64,000 bases of DNA from Symbiodinium sp. CCMP2592 (GCA_905221615.1 CAJNDT010000001.1:1415894-1479893); one strand, 5' to 3'; counted from the stretch's first letter, positions 21,086 through 34,064 are shown. Made by a program: numbers and translations. The notes: generated by a model not told the origin, from the letters alone.

Positions 21086-21824
21086 CCGGTTTTGGGCGTA
21101 TGGCTTAGCGTCTAGAGCATTTTATAACACCATCTGCGGGGTGTAGCGGAGCCAAGGTTCTTACAAATCAGTAGTCTACATGTGTGCGCCTGCTTCTACC
21201 CACGGTTCTTGTGGTCGTGTCTACCCCCACTCTGCTCTCTCTTTCATATAACCTGCGACGATGTGCATGTCAAGCGTAAACAAAAAACTAACAGGCGCAT
21301 GCCAAGGACGTTCATGGCCTTTGCCTAGCATCACCCTTCAAAAACCCAATGCCCTGAGCGTGAGAAAAGTCAAAATCTCTCCTTCCCGGCTTTACCCCAC
21401 AACAACCCTCAACTCAAGACCCCGGCCCCCCGAATCCCTAAACCAGCAACCATAAACCTCTAGACCCAAAGCCCTAAACATTCCCCCTGAACCCCTGAAC
21501 CCTGAGCAGGCAGCTAATCCGTATAAACCCTTTCAGGATGCATGAACCTCCAAGTAGACCCTCAACCCTAAACCCTTATAGATTCCCTATAGATCCCTTT
21601 AAAAGGAACCCCCTAACTCTCCCGAACCCTAAGCTGTCGTTTCAAGCCAGACCTGCACTGCCACTTCCGGTCGCTCGACGGAAGCGACCACCCGAAGCGG
21701 GGTCTTCGGGCCCTTCCTGCCGCATGTTGAGCAGGACAAGGCTTGGGTTTAGGGGTTCGGGTTGGTTCAGGGTTTTCAGGGTTTAGGGGTTCGGGTTGGT
21801 TTAGGGGCTAAAAGAGCTTCGGGT

Positions 21825-21901
21825 TTCGGCTCTCACACTCGGACAAGCCAGGCGAGGTTCTTGCTGCGTGGTCGGTTGAGGTGAAACACTTCCAAAAATG
21901 T
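21825..21901. repeat. Dispersed CTCGGACAAGCCAGGCGAG motif, copy 2
   Basis: TTTCGGCTCTCACACTCGGA then CAAGCCAGGCGAG and GTGAAACACTTCCAAAAATG. Confidence 0.7.
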
Positions 21902-22067
21902 TCAGGGTTTAGGGCTTAGGATGGTTTAGGAATGTTTAGGATATAGGATCTAGGATTTTGCTTTCTCACCACATATGCAGAAAAATACTCCAAAATGTCC
22001 GAGCTTGACTGTCGCATGTCCCAAGTGAGGTATCACGACCTTTTGCTCAAAAAAAGGGGTTCAGGGC

Positions 22068-22113
22068 ATTTACGCTCTCACAACTCGGACAAGCCAGGCG
22101 AGGGTCGGCGTGA
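22068..22113. repeat. Dispersed CTCGGACAAGCCAGGCGAG motif, copy 3
   Basis: TTTACGCTCTCACAACTCGG then ACAAGCCAGGCGAGG. Confidence 0.65.
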
Positions 22114-22502
22114 GACTGGAACTAGACAATTTAGGGTTTCCCCCTCCCCTAGGACACAGCTCTTACTGTTGATGACATGAAGCCTGCATTACCCATAATA
22201 GGGAATATTTCATTCTTCCCATACTTTAGAGTCCTTCAGGTATTGCAGGATTCATATCATCAACAGTATGACCCTTAGCAATAGGGTAATGAGGCTCTTA
22301 TAACTGGCTCTACAGGGCTCTAGTGGCATCTCAAAGCTCTAGAAATCGAGGCCTTTGCGCATCCATCATGGAATCTCTGATGTTCTTGCGGAAACTTGCT
22401 TGGAATGTCGCCGCCTTATAACTAGAAGATAAAGTAGGGTTTGGGGTATTTATATAAGTGGATAACATTATTCATTATTCAGGCTTTATAATACCAGAAT
22501 AC

Positions 22503-22595
22503 TGCAAGGGCCTTGCAGAAGCCCGGCGTGCGCTCATGCAGCCAGTGACAGCCAGGGCAGCAGCGGTGGCAGCGCACCCAGCGTCTGAAAGAGAA
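22503..22595 (-). CDS. Weak Cys-rich exon-like stretch
   Basis: Between CTCTTTCAG| and a series of GC/GT candidates, it reads RWVRCHRCCPGCHWLHERT with a Cys/His spacing that could bind zinc. There is no family match and no linked exon. Confidence 0.3.
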
Positions 22596-23519
22596 ATGAG
22601 AAAGTAGCTTTGGGTAGCAAAGCTTCGTGCGTATAGAGTCTTTATTATGAGCTGTTTCTTCCATATTATGATAGTGTTATAGGCCCCAAAACCAATTCTC
22701 TAGACGGTTGAAAGATGCACAAGACTTCATCAGCTGTACTCGCCTCAGACTTCTGTCCGCATGGCCCCAAAACCCTGTTGAAAATTATTAAGGCCCCCAG
22801 CTTTGAAAAGTTCCAGGGAGTCGATTGAGTCGATTAGGGCTTAAGGGGGCGTGGCAGGACCCAGTTTTTTGAGCTTGCACCCTGATGTAGGGGCCTTAAT
22901 AAGGAGAATGGGGGTCTCAGCTCCTTTATACTGTAATATGTTCATAATATATAAGGAACCCATATTGGTAATGAGTTCGGCCTTTAGGCTTCTATATTCG
23001 ACCCAAACGGTATCTGGCAAGGGCACCGACATGAAATCTTAAGGTCTTGGGTGTTAGCAGCAAATTTACATACTTCGCCGCAAACTATATGCCCTAAACC
23101 GAAGAAGTTATCCGACATCCCGAAACCCTTAATTCTGAAATCACCGAGCTTCAACCTCTCATGGAGTCGTACCGTAATATGCGGTGAGGAAGCCCTTCGC
23201 ACATAGGGCCTGGCCTTTGTGATTCAAGCTCCAGTGTTGAGACAGTGCCCCACATGCAAAGGAATGGCCCCTGTAATCTCTAAACCATCCATCGAGGAAT
23301 AGCGCAAACAAGGAACTGGCGGATTGGGGCTAAGACTTCTCAGGACCAGCTTGCAAGGTCATGGACGTTCAAAGCCATATGAGTTCGATCATGCACAACA
23401 GATACATCTGGAACTGCAGATGCTCACCACCTCTCGATAAAGCAACGAAAGCCTGAAGCCCCTTTCAACTCGTCCGTAAGCACACCCTTAAAATAGGAAA
23501 CAAATCCTCTTCACCCCTT

Positions 23520-23860
23520 CCCGCCCCTTTCCCCCTACACCCTGAACCCCCAAACCCTTCCCCAACCTTAAAATAACCTAAACCTCAAACCATAAACCCC
23601 AAACCCCTCAAACCCCTAAACCCCGAAACCACTAAAACCCTAAACCCTCGATCATCAACCCTAAACCCCTTAAGACCCCACACCCCATAAAACCTCATGA
23701 ACCCCTGTACCCTAAACCCAATCAAAACCCTCATAAACCCCAAACCCCTAAACCCTCCCTGAACCCCTAAGACCCCAAACCCCTACTGCAAACTCCCCTA
23801 AATCCTCAACCCTAAACCCCTAAGACCCCAAATCCCTCAACCCCCAAGGCCCCAAACGCC
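23520..23860. repeat. Degenerate CCCTAAA tract
   Basis: AACCCCTAAACCC, ACCCCAAAC and GACCCC variants fill about 340 bp; the orientation flips to TTTAGGG at 23.97 kb. Confidence 0.85.
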
Positions 23861-24889
23861 CGGTGGGCCTCGGGCCGTGGCGGCTCTAGGAGCCTCTGGG
23901 GCTTTCGGCATCGAGGCCACTCCACGCAAAGCCGCTCCTCCGGGGACGACTCTATGGGAAATTTAGGAGTTTTGGTGTTTAGGGTTTAGGGGTTTAGGGT
24001 TTGGGGGGTTTTAGGGTTTAGGGTTTGAAGCGTGGTGTTGGGTTTAGGGTTTGGGATCTGATTTCAACCATTCTTCACCTTTGGGGCTTCCTGATTCTAT
24101 CTTTCGACTCATTTTATGTATTTACTAACCGTGTTTTGGGTTGCGTATTTTTAGGGTTTGCAGCTCAAGGTCGTCTCTGGCTTGGAGACTTTAGGGTCTC
24201 AACGGTTTAGGTAAAGGGTTGGAGGTCGTCCTGCTGAGACTACTCAGGCAGTGTCCTGCATGTGCGACGAATGGTACGTTGATTACTGACTACGGTTTCC
24301 GGGATAGCTATTACAGACCTTTTTCCTGTCTACTATGGCGTCGAGTGTTGAAGTTGCTTATCTGGAACCATGGTGGTGGGTGAGGTTGGTGTTTATGTTC
24401 GTGGTAGAAAGCAGAACAAGGAGGGAGCTCGAATGTCTGTCGAAAGAGATGCTCTGAAACATCAGAGCGTGCTACGAAAGCTTGACCGCGGCGCCTGGGG
24501 GTTTGCTGTCGGAGAGCTAATTACTCCGAATTTCAGCTTTGTCTCTCAGTTCCTTTCCTCAAGAAAACTTCGACTCTGTGGCTCGGAGAACTTTCAAGAC
24601 TCCGGGTTAGATCTCATTAATTAAGACTTGAAGGTTAGTGGCGAGGCGGTGCTGCACTCTTGGGTGCAAATTTCAAGGTCGAGACGACATCGAGGGCAGC
24701 TGCGAGCTTAGCAAGAAGAAGATAGGGTGTATGATTTACGGTCACCGGGAGCTTCTACCGGGGCCCTCGACATGCCCGGAACCAAGTCCCTCTACTTCCC
24801 TGGTCGGCTAGACTGGGATATTGGGGGCTCGTACTGTACATGTTTGACGGAACCCTGCGGGATAGTATTACTATTTACTCAGATCCCTA

Positions 24890-25000
24890 CATTCCAAGAG
24901 GGTCCATATACACTACTATTATGGAATTAGGCCCCCCAAAAAATGGTCCTTTGGGATCTAATTCCATAATGGTAGTATCTGTGGACCCTCTGGGATTGGA
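24890..25000. mobile_element. Single-copy inverted-repeat element
   Basis: CAAGAGGGTCCATATACACT...GTATCTGTGGACCCTCTGGG with TATTATGGAATTAG / CTAATTCCATAATGGTA arms. Confidence 0.65.
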
Positions 25001-25322
25001 GTCATTGGAGCAAGGCCGGGGTTTGAATCGAAGGCTCTTTGTGTCGCCGGCTCAGCCGGCGCGAGCGCGAAAGCGGCAGCCATGATTCTCACAAAAATAC
25101 CTTGCTCCCAGAGTTTTGCAGGGTTGGTCGGGTTCCGTAGGGTTGGCATATGTCAGGGAAACTCTGAAGCCCTTTACCAGTTTTACCCCGTAGTTGCATA
25201 TAGTATAGGATGTTAGGGGGAGGCTTCGGGTGCACAGGTGCCGCGCGAGGAAAGGGCCGCAGAATCTGGGGTTTCAATTTTTTAGGGATGTTTAGGGCCT
25301 CTAGAGCTCTGCAAAAGAACAT

Positions 25323-25423
25323 ACAGTAGAAGCCAGAAAGTTGGAATATCATTATCGTAACCCCCTTAAGGTAAATTATGGGGTATCCTACCCTGAAACC
25401 ATATTCCAACTTTCTGGAGTTAC
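25323..25423. mobile_element. IR-E element
   Basis: ACAGTAGAAGCCAGAAAGTT...ATATTCCAACTTTCTGGAGTT. Confidence 0.78.
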
Positions 25424-26025
25424 CTTTACCTGCTTGCTGTCACTGCCGCGGTATGGATATCACGGCTCTTCCTTGCTCGCGTTGTGACTGTGTCAGTACC
25501 GATCCGACCTTATATTGTAGTGAAGTTCGTGGCAGTGTGATCGTTTCAGTGTCCAAGGTTTGGCTCATACCTCGGATGTAACGAAATGTACACCATTTTC
25601 TGTATCCGGGCTAACTCCTCAACTTAAACCCTAAACCGCTCAGAAACATGCTGCTAAATTGCAAAGCCCTCCGCATTCGAATAGAGGAGCCTTTAGACTT
25701 TGAACAGGTATTTTGGCAGCACAATCACTCTGAGCTCAAAGGGGTTCCTCGCTATAACTCTAGTATAATACCCCAAACCCTATTCTAATTGTTAGGGCCC
25801 CTTTAGTAGTTGCCGACTTTGAGAAGCAATACTTGCTTTGTCCCACTGCCCTGAACGCAAAGCTAGACAAAAGTAAGGAACATCCAGTTCTTAGGGCTTT
25901 AGAGTTTTAGGTTTTAGGGCTTACGGTTTAGGCTTTAGCTGTAAGATGACCCCCAAACCCTGAAGCCTGATACATCCTCCACGTCAATAGGCCCCCAAAA
26001 AAACCAACCGTAATCCCAAACCCCT

Positions 26026-26132
26026 ATATGGGAGTTTCCGAAAATAGGGGACCCTAGTATAGTACCCTAAATAGTAGGATCCTTATTATAAGGACAAAAT
26101 AAGGTGCCCCTAATTTTCGGAAACTCCCATAT
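26026..26132. mobile_element. IR-A element
   Basis: Near-perfect terminal inverted repeats ATATGGGAGTTTCCGAAAAT / ATTTTCGGAAACTCCCATAT around an internal palindrome GGATCCTTATTATAAGG. Confidence 0.8.
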
Positions 26133-26346
26133 ACTAGCTGCCAGGCTACTGGAGGCCCTTGGAGCAGCGGCTTTTCTTCGAACCAAAACAGCTGAAGTGG
26201 GATTGTGGTTTTTGGTTTAGGGGTTTAGGGTTTAGGGCTTTTGACTTAGTAATATTAGTATCCGGGGCCTTCATGATCCGGGTAGGGCCTGGGTTTTGAG
26301 CGGTCTGTTCTACAATCAAGGAGTTAGTATCGCCAAGCCCCTTCTC

Positions 26347-26450
26347 TTAGTTGCCGAGTTCAGAAGCCACAAAAAAACCTACACTGTCAGTTATATAATG
26401 GGTAATATAACCCCCAAACGTGTAAAGAGTGTATCCACTCTGCTACTAAG
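26347..26450 (-). repeat. Dispersed repeat with an A-box-like end, copy 2
   Basis: Reads TTAGTAGCAGAGTGGATACA ... GGCTTCTGAACTCGGCAACT on minus. Confidence 0.45.
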
Positions 26451-26938
26451 TTATATAGCCGTCAGGCTTTGACGAGGCGGCAGAGCCGATGATATCAACT
26501 TTCGGCTGAGAGTTCAGATTTTCAGGTTTCGCGTTTGGGGTCTAGGCTTTAGGGGTCTAGGATTTCGGGTCTTAGGTGGATTACTCGGTTTGTTTAGGCT
26601 TCGCTTTTTAAAGTGCACTGACCCTTTTGTTCCGATCTTTGTTTTTTTTTTTTTTTTGGTTTAGGGCTTGGGATCTGGAGCTTAGGGTCTTCGGTGCCAG
26701 GCCGGAGGTTGGGGGGGCCTCGGAGTCTGGGACTTTGGAATACTACTACTTGCTTAAGAAACCACCAAAAGGAATAATAATCCCTATATTACCCCCATAA
26801 GGAACATATTTTTTATTTTTTGGGGGGTTCGGAAGCAAATAGTAGAATATGGGGCCCCGACCTCGGAGCAAAGTCTGTTGGGGAGATGCTATGTCATGGG
26901 GTCTCCTCCTGCAGATAATTTCAGAAACCTTTTTTTTC

Positions 26939-27057
26939 CAGCATGGGCTTGGATTGTGAAGAACCCTCAACCCTAAACCCTAACCCTTACGGTTTTCAGC
27001 ATGGGCTTGGATTGTGAAGAACCCTAAACCCTAAACCCTGAACCGTAAGGGTTTAGC
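26939..27057. repeat. 29-bp direct repeat with CCCTAAA filler
   Basis: CAGCATGGGCTTGGATTGTG then AAGAACCCT is repeated at about 26939 and 26997, each followed by CCCTAAA words and by AACCCTTACGGTT or its inverse AACCGTAAGGGTT. Confidence 0.75.
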
Positions 27058-27117
27058 GTTTGACTTCCTAGGCTATGGTTTAGCGCTGTGTTCGGCTTGA
27101 TTGCTAGAAATCCAGGG

Positions 27118-27222
27118 GTAAAAGGAGGGACCCCCAGGTATATACCCTTAATATAGCTATTGAACCCCCATTATATAGCCCATTATAGGCTAGGGGTCCC
27201 CATTAAGGGTCCCTCCTCTTCC
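27118..27222. mobile_element. Single-copy inverted-repeat element
   Basis: AAAGGAGGGACCCCCAGG ... CCATTAAGGGTCCCTCCTCTT with paired interior TATAGC / GCTATA-like segments. Confidence 0.55.
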
Positions 27223-27280
27223 CCGTTGATAGAAATCCCGACCTCAACCTGGGAGCCTTAACCTGGCAACGATAGACCAT

Positions 27281-27386
27281 ACAGTAAAAGCCAGAAAGTT
27301 GGAATATGATTATCCTAACCCTTCTATGGTAATTTATAGGGTATCCTACCATTAATCCATATTCCAACTTTCTGGAGTTCCCTGTA
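27281..27386. mobile_element. IR-E element
   Basis: ACAGTAAAAGCCAGAAAGTT...ATATTCCAACTTTCTGGAGT then CCCTGTA. Confidence 0.78.
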
Positions 27387-27425
27387 GGGGCCTCTAGTAA
27401 TTAGAATGGGCCCTAATACAGTTTA

Positions 27426-27520
27426 GAAGGGGCCCCCACCCTGTAATAGTGGCTAAAAGGATTATATTAGGGCCCTATTATATTCCTATTATACCACTAT
27501 TACAGGGTGGGGGCCCCTTC
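27426..27520. mobile_element. Perfect 27-bp inverted repeat
   Basis: The arm at 27426-27452 (GAAGGGGCCCCCACC...) is the exact reverse complement of 27494-27520 (...GGTGGGGGCCCCTTC), with a 41-bp loop: a young palindromic element or a strong hairpin. Confidence 0.8.
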
Positions 27521-27887
27521 GAAAATACAGTACCCTAACTAGTAGGATCCCTATGAAAAGGGACCCCCAAATAAGGTAGTTTTGGGGTGTAGTATGGCAT
27601 AAGAATAACAGAGAAGCCTCGAGCATGCTTTTGGCAATTATTGAGCTTCTACATTGCACGACCCAAAAGCACTGCCAAAACGATAGAACAGCAGTGGCAA
27701 GGGCCCGGGCAGCTGGGTTCAGCCAGCTGCAAAGCATGTCGCCAGAATCGCAAGGCGGACACAACTCCAGCTCCAACCTTCCAAACTGAGGGCGTTTGCA
27801 GGTGTTGGAGTCAGGATGCTTGGAGGTGCAAGGGATGCCGTAAACCAGCAGCACCAGAAGCCCTTCAAACAAAATAACTACAGTGCG

Positions 27888-27952
27888 CGCGCGCGTGTGT
27901 GTGTGTGTGTGTGTGGGGTGTGTGTGTGTGTGTGGGGTGTGTGTGTGTGTGT

Positions 27953-27987
<35 letters not shown>
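27888..27987. repeat. (GT)n microsatellite
   Basis: GT runs broken by two GGGGTGT units and one ACGT. Confidence 0.95.
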
Positions 27988-27989
<2 letters not shown>

Positions 27990-28083
27990 GAGAAGAAAGA
28001 AACAATCATTTTCCTCCGTCCCGTTACACAACTCGCGGTAGTAGAACTAGAACTAGCAGTAGCAGTAGTATAGCAGTAAAATA

Positions 28084-28087
28084 ATAA

Positions 28088-28127
<40 letters not shown>

Positions 28128-28152
28128 TGTAGTAGTAGTAGTAGTAGTAGTT

Positions 28153-28187
<35 letters not shown>

Positions 28188-28194
28188 TGTAGTT

Positions 28195-28258
<64 letters not shown>
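28084..28258. repeat. (TAG)n microsatellite, about 175 bp
   Basis: TAG repeats with scattered TTG variants. Confidence 0.97.
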
Positions 28259-30469
28259 CACCCGCCGCAGTCTTCGCAGTCGACACGATCGTCGCGTGCT
28301 GTCGCCGTCATCGTCGCCGTAACAGCAGCTGAAGACAGGCACTCGTGGCACAAGCAGTAGCGTGGTTACAATATTTGCAGCCGGTGCAATCAGCTCAAGT
28401 CTCAAGACCATGTGCCAACGAGGCACCTCCCCGCATTGTAGGTGGAAGCTGAGTAGAGATCTTCAGCAGACACGGCCGAACCGGCATCCGTGGCAAAGTC
28501 CTGAGCTTTGCTTGAGGATTGGGTTCAGAGTTCAGAGGCTATGGCTCGCAGAGCTCCTCCGTTTATTATACTACTATGATAATACTACGTATACTGTTAT
28601 GTTCTTCAGATTCTCCGAGAATACAATTATATCACTCCCTGGCGTGTGGCCTGAGGAGCTAGGCCTGACAAACTCAAGCGAAGGTCATGGGCGAAGAATA
28701 GGCCGGTCTGCTGCCAGCAACTCCGAGATCGCCATCCGAATGTCATTTATTGGTATGTGTGGTTCCTTATTGTACGTAGTTATTGTATAATACACCACCC
28801 CCAAACCCTTTTCTAATTATTATGACACATCGTGCTTCTACTAGTACCATAACTATTGCTATTACTTCGCTAACACCACTACTGTCGTAGATTTTCGAGT
28901 TTCTTGTAATCAACTCCCCTTGCTGGTCCAAGGGGCCGTCTTTGGAAGCAGCCTGGCATGATACTCGGGGCTCCGACTTTTGTAAACTCGCAACCAAAAG
29001 CCCCTATAAAGCCGTTGAAAAACCTCCGCGGACCACAAGTTAAAAGGTCTAAGGTGTGTTTACAGGTTCAGGGCTTCATACACTTCTCGATTTGATTCGG
29101 GGTTTAGAGTTGCAGGTCTTCGTGTTAAGAGACCGACCCAGAAGAAGAGGCATTTTGTGGCTTTAGGACCGGTGTCTTCGGGGTTGGGGCTCCTCATATA
29201 TCACAACATGATATGCTATAGCAATCTATAGTATGATAGACTCGAGTAAGCTAAAATTTACGATCGATAATGTGGCGATTTTGTTTTCCTAGGCTCTAGT
29301 CAACCCGAAACCTGCAGGCGAATGTCAACAACTTTGTGGCATCGCATCGCTTTAACGTCCTTGCAAAAATTCTGGATGGCCCCAGACCCCAGACCTGTGA
29401 AAGCGTGATAGCCGCTAAAACCCGAACCCTTGGCAGCATAACGGGTTCAATAACCTGCATTGCCCTGAGAGCACACTGAGGTGTCATGCATCCTTCAGGC
29501 AGTACAACGAATAAGAAGATGATGATGATGGGGTTCTCGATTCAAGGGAAGTGCCAACATGATTCCAATGCTGGGCATGTTCCAAACCGTGCCCAAACGT
29601 TCGACCAGTTTTGGCCTTGCCTGGCTGCCTGCTGCCAGCCAGTTAGCCTGCCACAGCAACATCACTTGGCAACTTGGCGGGGGGGGTAAGGTTTGAAGCG
29701 GACTTGCTTTCGGATGCAAGGTGTGGAAGTCGATCACCCTACTCTGTTCTCCTGAAAGTAAACCTCCTGAGATTCCCTACAAACTGGTCTTTCACTGCTG
29801 CCATCTTCAGCTGCTCAACGAACCCCAAAATCTCTACCATTTAAACCCGTTGACGAGCTTCAGTACGTGCGGGATTTGGGATTTCAAGAATCAAAGATTA
29901 CGGATAACTCTGGTCTCTAAGCTACGTTCTTGTCGGGTGCTATGTGCTGTATTTTGAACCGGAGCTCTACACAAAGATGGTTCTACTTTGACAGACGGAT
30001 TTCCTGGCCTCGCATCACCTAGCCTTCCTCGAGTCTTCAAGAGGCACAGACTTGGCTAAGACCTGTATAGACCTTCGGGGATAGCACGAAGCTGCAAATG
30101 GCGCTACGCTGAAGATCTTCAGGTCTCTGGTAAAGGGCTTCAGCTTTTTTTCCATCGCCGCGTCTCCTCGCGTGCGGTCACTAGGGGCAAGGCCTCTCGG
30201 CCGAGCCTCTTGGTTCCAAGGGGCAGGGCGGAGGGTTATACCAGACGGGCGAAGATGTCCAAAAGCCCTGGACTTATATAAGACGGACGCTACGCCGCTA
30301 CAGCTTGCCGAAATCTGTCCTGCTTTGGTCCTAAATGATGCGCTGCTGTCGGGCAGCCCCCACCCTAAATCCTAATTTGCGAGCAGAACTGCACCCGATA
30401 AGATCAAAGCCAACCACCGTCCTGAAGTATCTCGCACCGGGATGCCAAACGCTTGCACGTCGCGCCTCC

Positions 30470-30640
30470 CTAAACCCTAAACCCTAATCCCTAACCCTTT
30501 TTAAGTACATTTAGGGATTAAACCCTAGACCCTAAACCCTGATCCCTAAACCCCAAACCCTAAACCCCAAACCCTAATCCCTAAACCCTATAAACCCCAA
30601 ACCCTAGTCCGTAAACCCTATAAACCCCAAACCCGGAGCC
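30470..30640. repeat. CCCTAAA tract with a 28-bp higher-order unit
   Basis: CCCTAAACCCTATAAACCCC and ACCCTAATCC alternate, suggesting unequal exchange inside a telomere-like seed. Confidence 0.75.
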
Positions 30641-30708
30641 TCAAGGCTTCCAGCTGCAGCTGCCGAAGGCAGCGCCAGGGGGTTCCCTGCACTCCCACGG
30701 ACATGTAG

Positions 30709-30852
30709 TGGGAGTTTCGGACACTTAGGGGTATCGTATTTGGGGGTTCTTATAATAAGGATCCTACTTTTGAGTTTCGTAAAATTAGGGACGGATCCTA
30801 CACTATTTATAGTAGGGTGCTATCTTAGGGTCCCCTATTTTTGAAACTCCCA
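30709..30852. mobile_element. IR-A element with internal partial duplication
   Basis: GTGGGAGTTTCGG...GAAACTCCCA with two GGATCCTAC cores, as if one copy inserted in another. Confidence 0.6.
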
Positions 30853-31167
30853 AGCAAAGGGATAGTTCAATCATAATCAACAGCCCTAAGCGATAGTTTA
30901 CTACGAGTAGTTGTGGTCCATAATCTAGAGATTTTGTGTCTAGGCTTTCATATTTAAGGCACCGACTGAAGGGCAGGGAGCGTCTCTGTGTTTGTCTCCT
31001 CGTGAATCTATGCGAGATCGTGTGTGTGTGTACGTATATGTGCGGATTTATAAAAATAAGTTACAGCTATGAATAAATCAAGAAAAAACTCTATATATAT
31101 ATGTATATATATATATATGTATTTATATATGCATGTACATATAGAGAGTCTGCGTATAACACATGCA

Positions 31168-31352
<185 letters not shown>

Positions 31353-31527
31353 GTACCTGTGGTAACGTCAGGCAGTTTACATAGGTGAGCTTTTTGCCGA
31401 ACGGCACCCGTCCTGCCTGCACACGGAATATGCTAGGATCGGGGCATCGAGCAGATCTCACCGTCATTTGCACATGTAGGCCTCGGCTCTGAAACTGAGC
31501 CTAACGGTCAATTTGTCGGCTAGACTT

Positions 31528-31627
31528 AGTACCCCAATAAGCCACAGCCGCAAAAAGTTAAACTTTCCGATTCCTACGAAACTATAAGAGCCCAGAAAGT
31601 TTAAAGGTTAGGTATTGGAGATCTAAG
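31528..31627. repeat. Two-copy dispersed repeat H, copy 1
   Basis: TACCCCAATAAGCCACAGCC ... GGTTAGGTATTGGAGATCT; close match at 41136-41234, with AAAGTT/AACTTT inverted parts. Confidence 0.7.
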
Positions 31628-32535
31628 CAGAGGAGGCTTATCCATCAAGGGCAGAAGCGGGTTAAGGCTTGGACTTAGAAAGGGAGCGCAACTGCCGCAG
31701 ATACCTGTACTTCCCACAGGCATGGCATACACTACGCAGTATCCGAAACGCGAATCAAAAGGTAACCCTAATCCCTAAGCCACACGTCTTATGAGAAGCT
31801 CCAGAAAATGTCTCGGCTGTCCGAGATGCAGAATTGTGGCACTTCGTGTCTAACGTCCGGAGATATACTAAAGTTATTACAGGTTATGCAGCCGAGCAGC
31901 GGATGTGCTCATCAGCATATCCTGGCAAGCCCTCGGTTTGGCAAGCTGCAAAGGTTTAACTCTCACAGGGCGGACTCTATAGGATATAGTCATCCACAGG
32001 GACAAAGACGAAAGTGAGCACAAACACACGCACACACAGACACAAACATATATGACATACACATAATGCCTAGGCAGAAACACATCATGAGGAGCAGAAT
32101 GCGATGAACTGACAATGCAAACTGACAAATGGCTGAGTGCCATGCCATCGCTGCTGTCCACAGGCATGCGTCACTCGCCTCGGCTGTGGATAATTCAGAA
32201 CGGCTCGAAGCCCTATGGCAAACCCTGAACCCTAACCCAGCTCCCTGCCAAGAAACCCCACCAAGAGCCTCAAAAACGATACGACCCAGGACTGCAAAGT
32301 CATCCCAAACTCTAAAACCCTACACCTAAAGCCTCGATGCGTTCTTCCCGACAAAGCGCGGTGGCCTAAAGAGCCCCCTTTCGCCAAGCGTAAGCTCGGA
32401 ATCCGCTCTCTTCGAAGCCTGGACTGGCGTGTACTCTTGGGGCCCCCAAAAGTCTGTATGAATAGGCCCCACGGTACCTCTAGGACCAGGACGGGAAAGA
32501 GCAAGTTTTCCCAAAGTGCCACCTAGCAGGGAGTA

Positions 32536-32644
32536 ATGTGGGAGTTTCCGAAAATAGGGGACCCTAACATAGCACCCTAAATGGTAGGATCCCTATTAGA
32601 AGGACCCCAAAATACGGTACCCCTAATTTCCGGCAACTCCCATG
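32536..32644. mobile_element. IR-A element
   Basis: ATGTGGGAGTTTCCGAAAAT...TTTCCGGCAACTCCCATGT, with core AGGATCCCTATTAGAAGG. Confidence 0.75.
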
Positions 32645-33584
32645 TATCGCGCAACTTTTGCTTCAGAAGATCTGGGCTCAAGCAGTTCGGAGCGCTAAAC
32701 TTCAGGGTGTTAAGATCAAAGAAGCCTCGTCACATTGCGAACTCAGGTCTCAGTCTGGGCTTAGGGTTTAGGGTCTCAGTCTGGGTTTACGGTTTAAGGG
32801 GTAGAGGGTTTAGAGTTTAGGGGTTTAGGGTTTCGGGGTCATCGCGTCTGGAGCCTCAGCGTGCAATAGGGCTTCTGACTCCCGCAACTCGCACAAGGCA
32901 TGCAAGACTTCACGACGACGGGTCCAAAGCTACCGATCTGTCCTTAAACAGCTGGGACTTTGAGAGTTTGCCTTGAACCTCGAGCTGGCCCATCAGAAGT
33001 GACAACCTGGCAAAGTTGTGAGTTTACGTCGGGGTTCTGGTTTGGCGAAATCACCAAACCTGAACTTGCAGTTAACATGGAAACCTGAATCCGCGAAAAA
33101 CGCCCTCAGAATTACCTCATGCAGGCCCAAACCGCTAAACCCAATGGATCAGGCAAAGGGCCGCGAAGTGCTACATGCACAGGCGTGCACGCTTCGCCGC
33201 GCAGCACCTGTGAACAAGGAGGCAGCAGAGTCCCCGTTGACCGCTGGAATGTAACGGGACTTAAGGGTTTAGGGTTTAGGGTTTACTCCGGAGCGCAACT
33301 CCCTGAACCTCAAAAATCCCGAAACTAAACCTTCAATACATTAATCTGACCGCCTAGCATGAGCATGCCTGAACACCTAGGAAGGCAAAACCCCAACCAT
33401 CAACCCATGAAGACTTGAGGAACACCGCCCTCTAATCTGTCAGATGTAAGGTCCTTTTTGCCACTGGACTCAAGCCTAGCCAGTCTAGGACCCACTATCA
33501 TCTTGACCGAGGCCGACATGCAGCACCGATACCCAATGCCGCCTTTCGGAGGAGTCGAAACCCAAACCCCCAAAGTCCAAAACT

Positions 33585-33701
33585 TTACAGTAGAAGTCAG
33601 AAAGTTGGAACATCACTGGCCTCATGCCCTTAAGGTAAAGTATAAGGGATCCTAGCACTAATCCTCCTAAAGTCATGTTCCAACTTTCTGGCTTCTACTA
33701 T
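33585..33701. mobile_element. IR-E element, best inverted repeats
   Basis: TTACAGTAGAAGTCAGAAAG...CTTTCTGGCTTCTACTATAA: both ends preserved. Confidence 0.8.
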
Positions 33702-33768
33702 AACCCTAAAACATGCTCAGATCGTAACTCGTAAACCCCCCCCCAGACAGTCACATTTTGGACCCTAA

Positions 33769-33877
33769 TGTAGGGGCATTCCTATGTAATTTAAATAGGG
33801 GTCGGAAGGTTGTTAAACTATAAGTATAAGATAATAAGGACACCCCCAAACCCTATTTTCAATATTAAGGCCCCTAC
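33769..33877. mobile_element. IR-F element
   Basis: TAATGTAGGGGCATTCC...CAATATTAAGGCCCCTACGT around an interior AACTATAAGTATAAG. Confidence 0.65.
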
Positions 33878-34064
33878 GTGAAGTACCCTTTTAGATCCCT
33901 TCTAGTAACCCTAAGAGACTCTAAACCCTAAACCCTGAACCGTGCTCGCTTAAAGGAAGCTTATTGAACGCATTGAGACCAGTGGCTGTGCAACTGCGAG
34001 ACGCCGCTCCGTCTCGTAAGATATCCGAGCCAAGGCAGCTGGAAAAAGCGCGGAGTCTTTGAGT

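Noticed and set aside
24370-24624. 84-codon plus-strand open frame
   Set aside because: Flat codon use and no homologous motif; treated as chance.
27878-28426. Long open frames on minus (poly-Leu, poly-Tyr, poly-Thr)
   Set aside because: By-products of the (TAG)n and (GT)n microsatellites.
33150-33254. Plus-strand exon reading HAQACTLRRAAPVNKEAAES ending TAA
   Set aside because: Plausible codon bias but isolated, on the opposite strand to all supported genes, and without family match.
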